This document shows positions 62,780-64,000 of a stretch of 64,000 nt of DNA, in pieces; positions within the stretch are counted from its first letter, which is position 1, and each line of letters opens with the position of its first letter. The DNA is from Petroclostridium xylanilyticum (GTDB lineage Bacteria > Bacillota > Clostridia > SK-Y3): positions 434,001 through 498,000 of the forward strand of contig NZ_NPML01000019.1 in the NCBI RefSeq assembly GCF_002252565.1. Reading direction: 5' to 3'. A model generated the notes under the pieces. That model was not told the origin of the DNA and searched no databases. It was given only the letters and a program-made list of their open reading frames with translations. Both the position numbers and the translations under genes were made by a program.

Positions 62780-64000
62780 TTAAATTGTTATCGCAGGTAA
62801 CAGCAGAACTACCCTTGTCCCCTTTCCTTCTTCACTGTCTATCCTGATTACATCTTCTATACCATAAAAGATTCTTAACCTTTTTATGACATTTTCCATT
62901 CCTATCCCTGTTTCTTTTATCCCTTTACAATTATTTTTTCTACTACATTCAAGTATTTTTCCTATAGTTTCCTTATTCATGCCCGGCCCATTGTCTGACA
63001 CTTCCACTTCAACTCTGTCACTCTTTTTAGCTATATTAATCGTTATTATTCCTCTTCCCTCCTTCCTTTCCACTCCGTGTATAAATGCATTTTCTACAAT
63101 GGGCTGAAGGATCAAGGAGGGTACTGCTAACTCTAACCCTCTCTCATCAATATTCATTTCAATTTGCACTCTTTCACCAAACCGGGCTTTTTGAATGTTG
63201 ATATACTCCTTAAGGTTATCTATCTCTTCCTGGAGAGTAACAGGGCGATCTATCTTTCTCAGATTGTACCGCAACAGGTCCGCTACTGACTCTATGAGAG
63301 AACAGGTTCTATCTGCACCTTCCAACATAGCTGTCTGTGCTACTGTACTTAAAGTATTAAACAAAAAATGGGGATTAATCTGTGATTGAAGCGTTTTCAA
63401 TTCTGCTTCCCTTAATAAACCGCTTATCCTTAGATTCTCTGCTTCCTGTTTATGTAGTTCAACCTCAATTTCCGCCTTATCCTTAATATCTTCAACCAGT
63501 CTTTTAATACTGGAACTCATGGCATAAAATGTCCTGCCTAAAATGTCTATTTCTTCTTCTCCCGTGTTGTCAATTTGCTCAATTTCAAAATCTCCTTGCG
63601 AAATTTTACCTGCTGCTCCTACCAGTCTGTTGATAGGTCTGACAATATTTTTGGTCGACCATAGTGCAAAAATCACACTGAATAATGCTGCGCTTAATAT
63701 GGATATAACTGTTAATCTTTCCGCATATTTTATTCTTTCCCTTAATCCCCTGTACAGCTCATTACTCTGGTTTAACTGGGCAAATATTAATGTCCTCATA
63801 TGTTCATCAATAAACCCGGCGATCTTGTCTGCCTCGTTAAAATGATAGATGTACTTTTCATAGTCTCTGGCACGATTGGACCATACTGCCGCATCAGCTT
63901 CTTCTGTATAGCTATTAACCATTCTCAAAATTTTATAAAAATTCAGTGCATACCGTTCATCTATAGCCTCAATGCCTTTTCCAGCAACATAACTGTATAA
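62780..64000 (-). CDS. Sensor histidine kinase (YesM-like), 5' end outside window
   Basis: The frame is open to base 64000, so the N-terminus, including the first transmembrane helix and most of the extracellular sensor, is cut. Visible parts are a transmembrane helix (LTVISILSAALFSVIFALW), HAMP (IVRPINRLVGAAGKISQGDFEIEQI), the His_kinase domain with the phospho-acceptor His in QINPHFLFNTLSTVAQTAMLEG, and a HATPase_c domain with ILQPIVENAFIHGVERKEGRG (N box) and VSDNGPGMN (G1 box). With the AraC-type regulator downstream it forms a sugar-sensing pair. Confidence 0.94.
   Translation of the reverse strand, partial: LYSYVAGKGIEAIDERYALNFYKILRMVNSYTEEADAAVWSNRARDYEKYIYHFNEADKIAGFIDEHMRTLIFAQLNQSNELYRGLRERIKYAERLTVISILSAALFSVIFALWSTKNIVRPINRLVGAAGKISQGDFEIEQIDNTGEEEIDILGRTFYAMSSSIKRLVEDIKDKAEIEVELHKQEAENLRISGLLREAELKTLQSQINPHFLFNTLSTVAQTAMLEGADRTCSLIESVADLLRYNLRKIDRPVTLQEEIDNLKEYINIQKARFGERVQIEMNIDERGLELAVPSLILQPIVENAFIHGVERKEGRGIITINIAKKSDRVEVEVSDNGPGMNKETIGKILECSRKNNCKGIKETGIGMENVIKRLRIFYGIEDVIRIDSEEGKGTRVVLLLPAITI

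Overview
The window looks like the chromosome of an anaerobic, low-GC Clostridia species. The evidence is AT-rich intergenic DNA, strong GGAGG-type ribosome binding sites, a NifD with a long internal insertion and a short NifK as in clostridial nitrogenases, a split transketolase, and a tbADH/cbADH-type secondary alcohol dehydrogenase. Placement below class level is inference. No rRNA, tRNA, CRISPR array or intact mobile element was recognised.

Layout. (1) 1-7390: a molybdenum nitrogenase operon on the minus strand, nifH-nifI1-nifI2-nifD-nifK-nifE-nifN, with nifN cut by the left edge. A promoter at 7360-7388 is followed by a long leader that contains an intrinsic-terminator-like hairpin before nifH. 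(2) 7545-13576: a holin-like membrane protein, GlpP, aspartate kinase, a cell-wall M14 peptidase and an NADP-dependent secondary alcohol dehydrogenase. (3) 13921-20825: a DUF362 protein and a LacI-controlled sugar module (LacI, TIM-barrel isomerase, two Gfo/Idh/MocA oxidoreductases, ThuA-like protein) with matching operators on both sides of a divergent promoter region. (4) 21093-34136: sugar-acid catabolism. It has a glycerate kinase/isomerase/2-hydroxyacid dehydrogenase operon with a DeoR regulator, a four-carbon acid-sugar kinase with PdxA2, and an operon of LarA-like protein, zinc dehydrogenase and split transketolase. The last operon has a sigma-54 promoter and lies next to a PrpR_N-type sigma-54 activator gene. 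(5) 34246-41148: an intact KDPG/KHG aldolase, a cluster of broken sugar-acid genes and IS remnants, LarA, and a TRAP transporter, followed by a Cache/AraC regulator (41782-44118). (6) 44505-56695: housekeeping and scattered genes (MCP, MATE, RecQ, PlsC with a frameshift, GAPDH, a zinc-ribbon protein, GNAT, a 51-residue protein, YhaM, a deleted corA, a beta-phosphoglucomutase-like HAD). (7) 57048-64000: xylose-type ABC transporter XylFGH with a YesM/YesN-like two-component system; the kinase is cut by the right edge.

How it fits together. The cell can fix nitrogen, with post-translational control by NifI1/NifI2, and it scavenges plant-derived sugars and sugar acids. The 2-hydroxyacid chemistry (LarA, LarA-like DUF2088, dehydrogenases, DUF1537 kinase/PdxA2, glycerate kinase, KDPG aldolase) feeds triose phosphates and pyruvate into glycolysis. 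The most interesting parts are regulatory: the nif leader attenuator, the sigma-54 promoter with GTTTC-N5-GAAAC sites, and operator pairs linking the LacI and DeoR regulators to their neighbours. The 34-37 kb region records repeated deletion, fusion and insertion in a sugar-acid operon.
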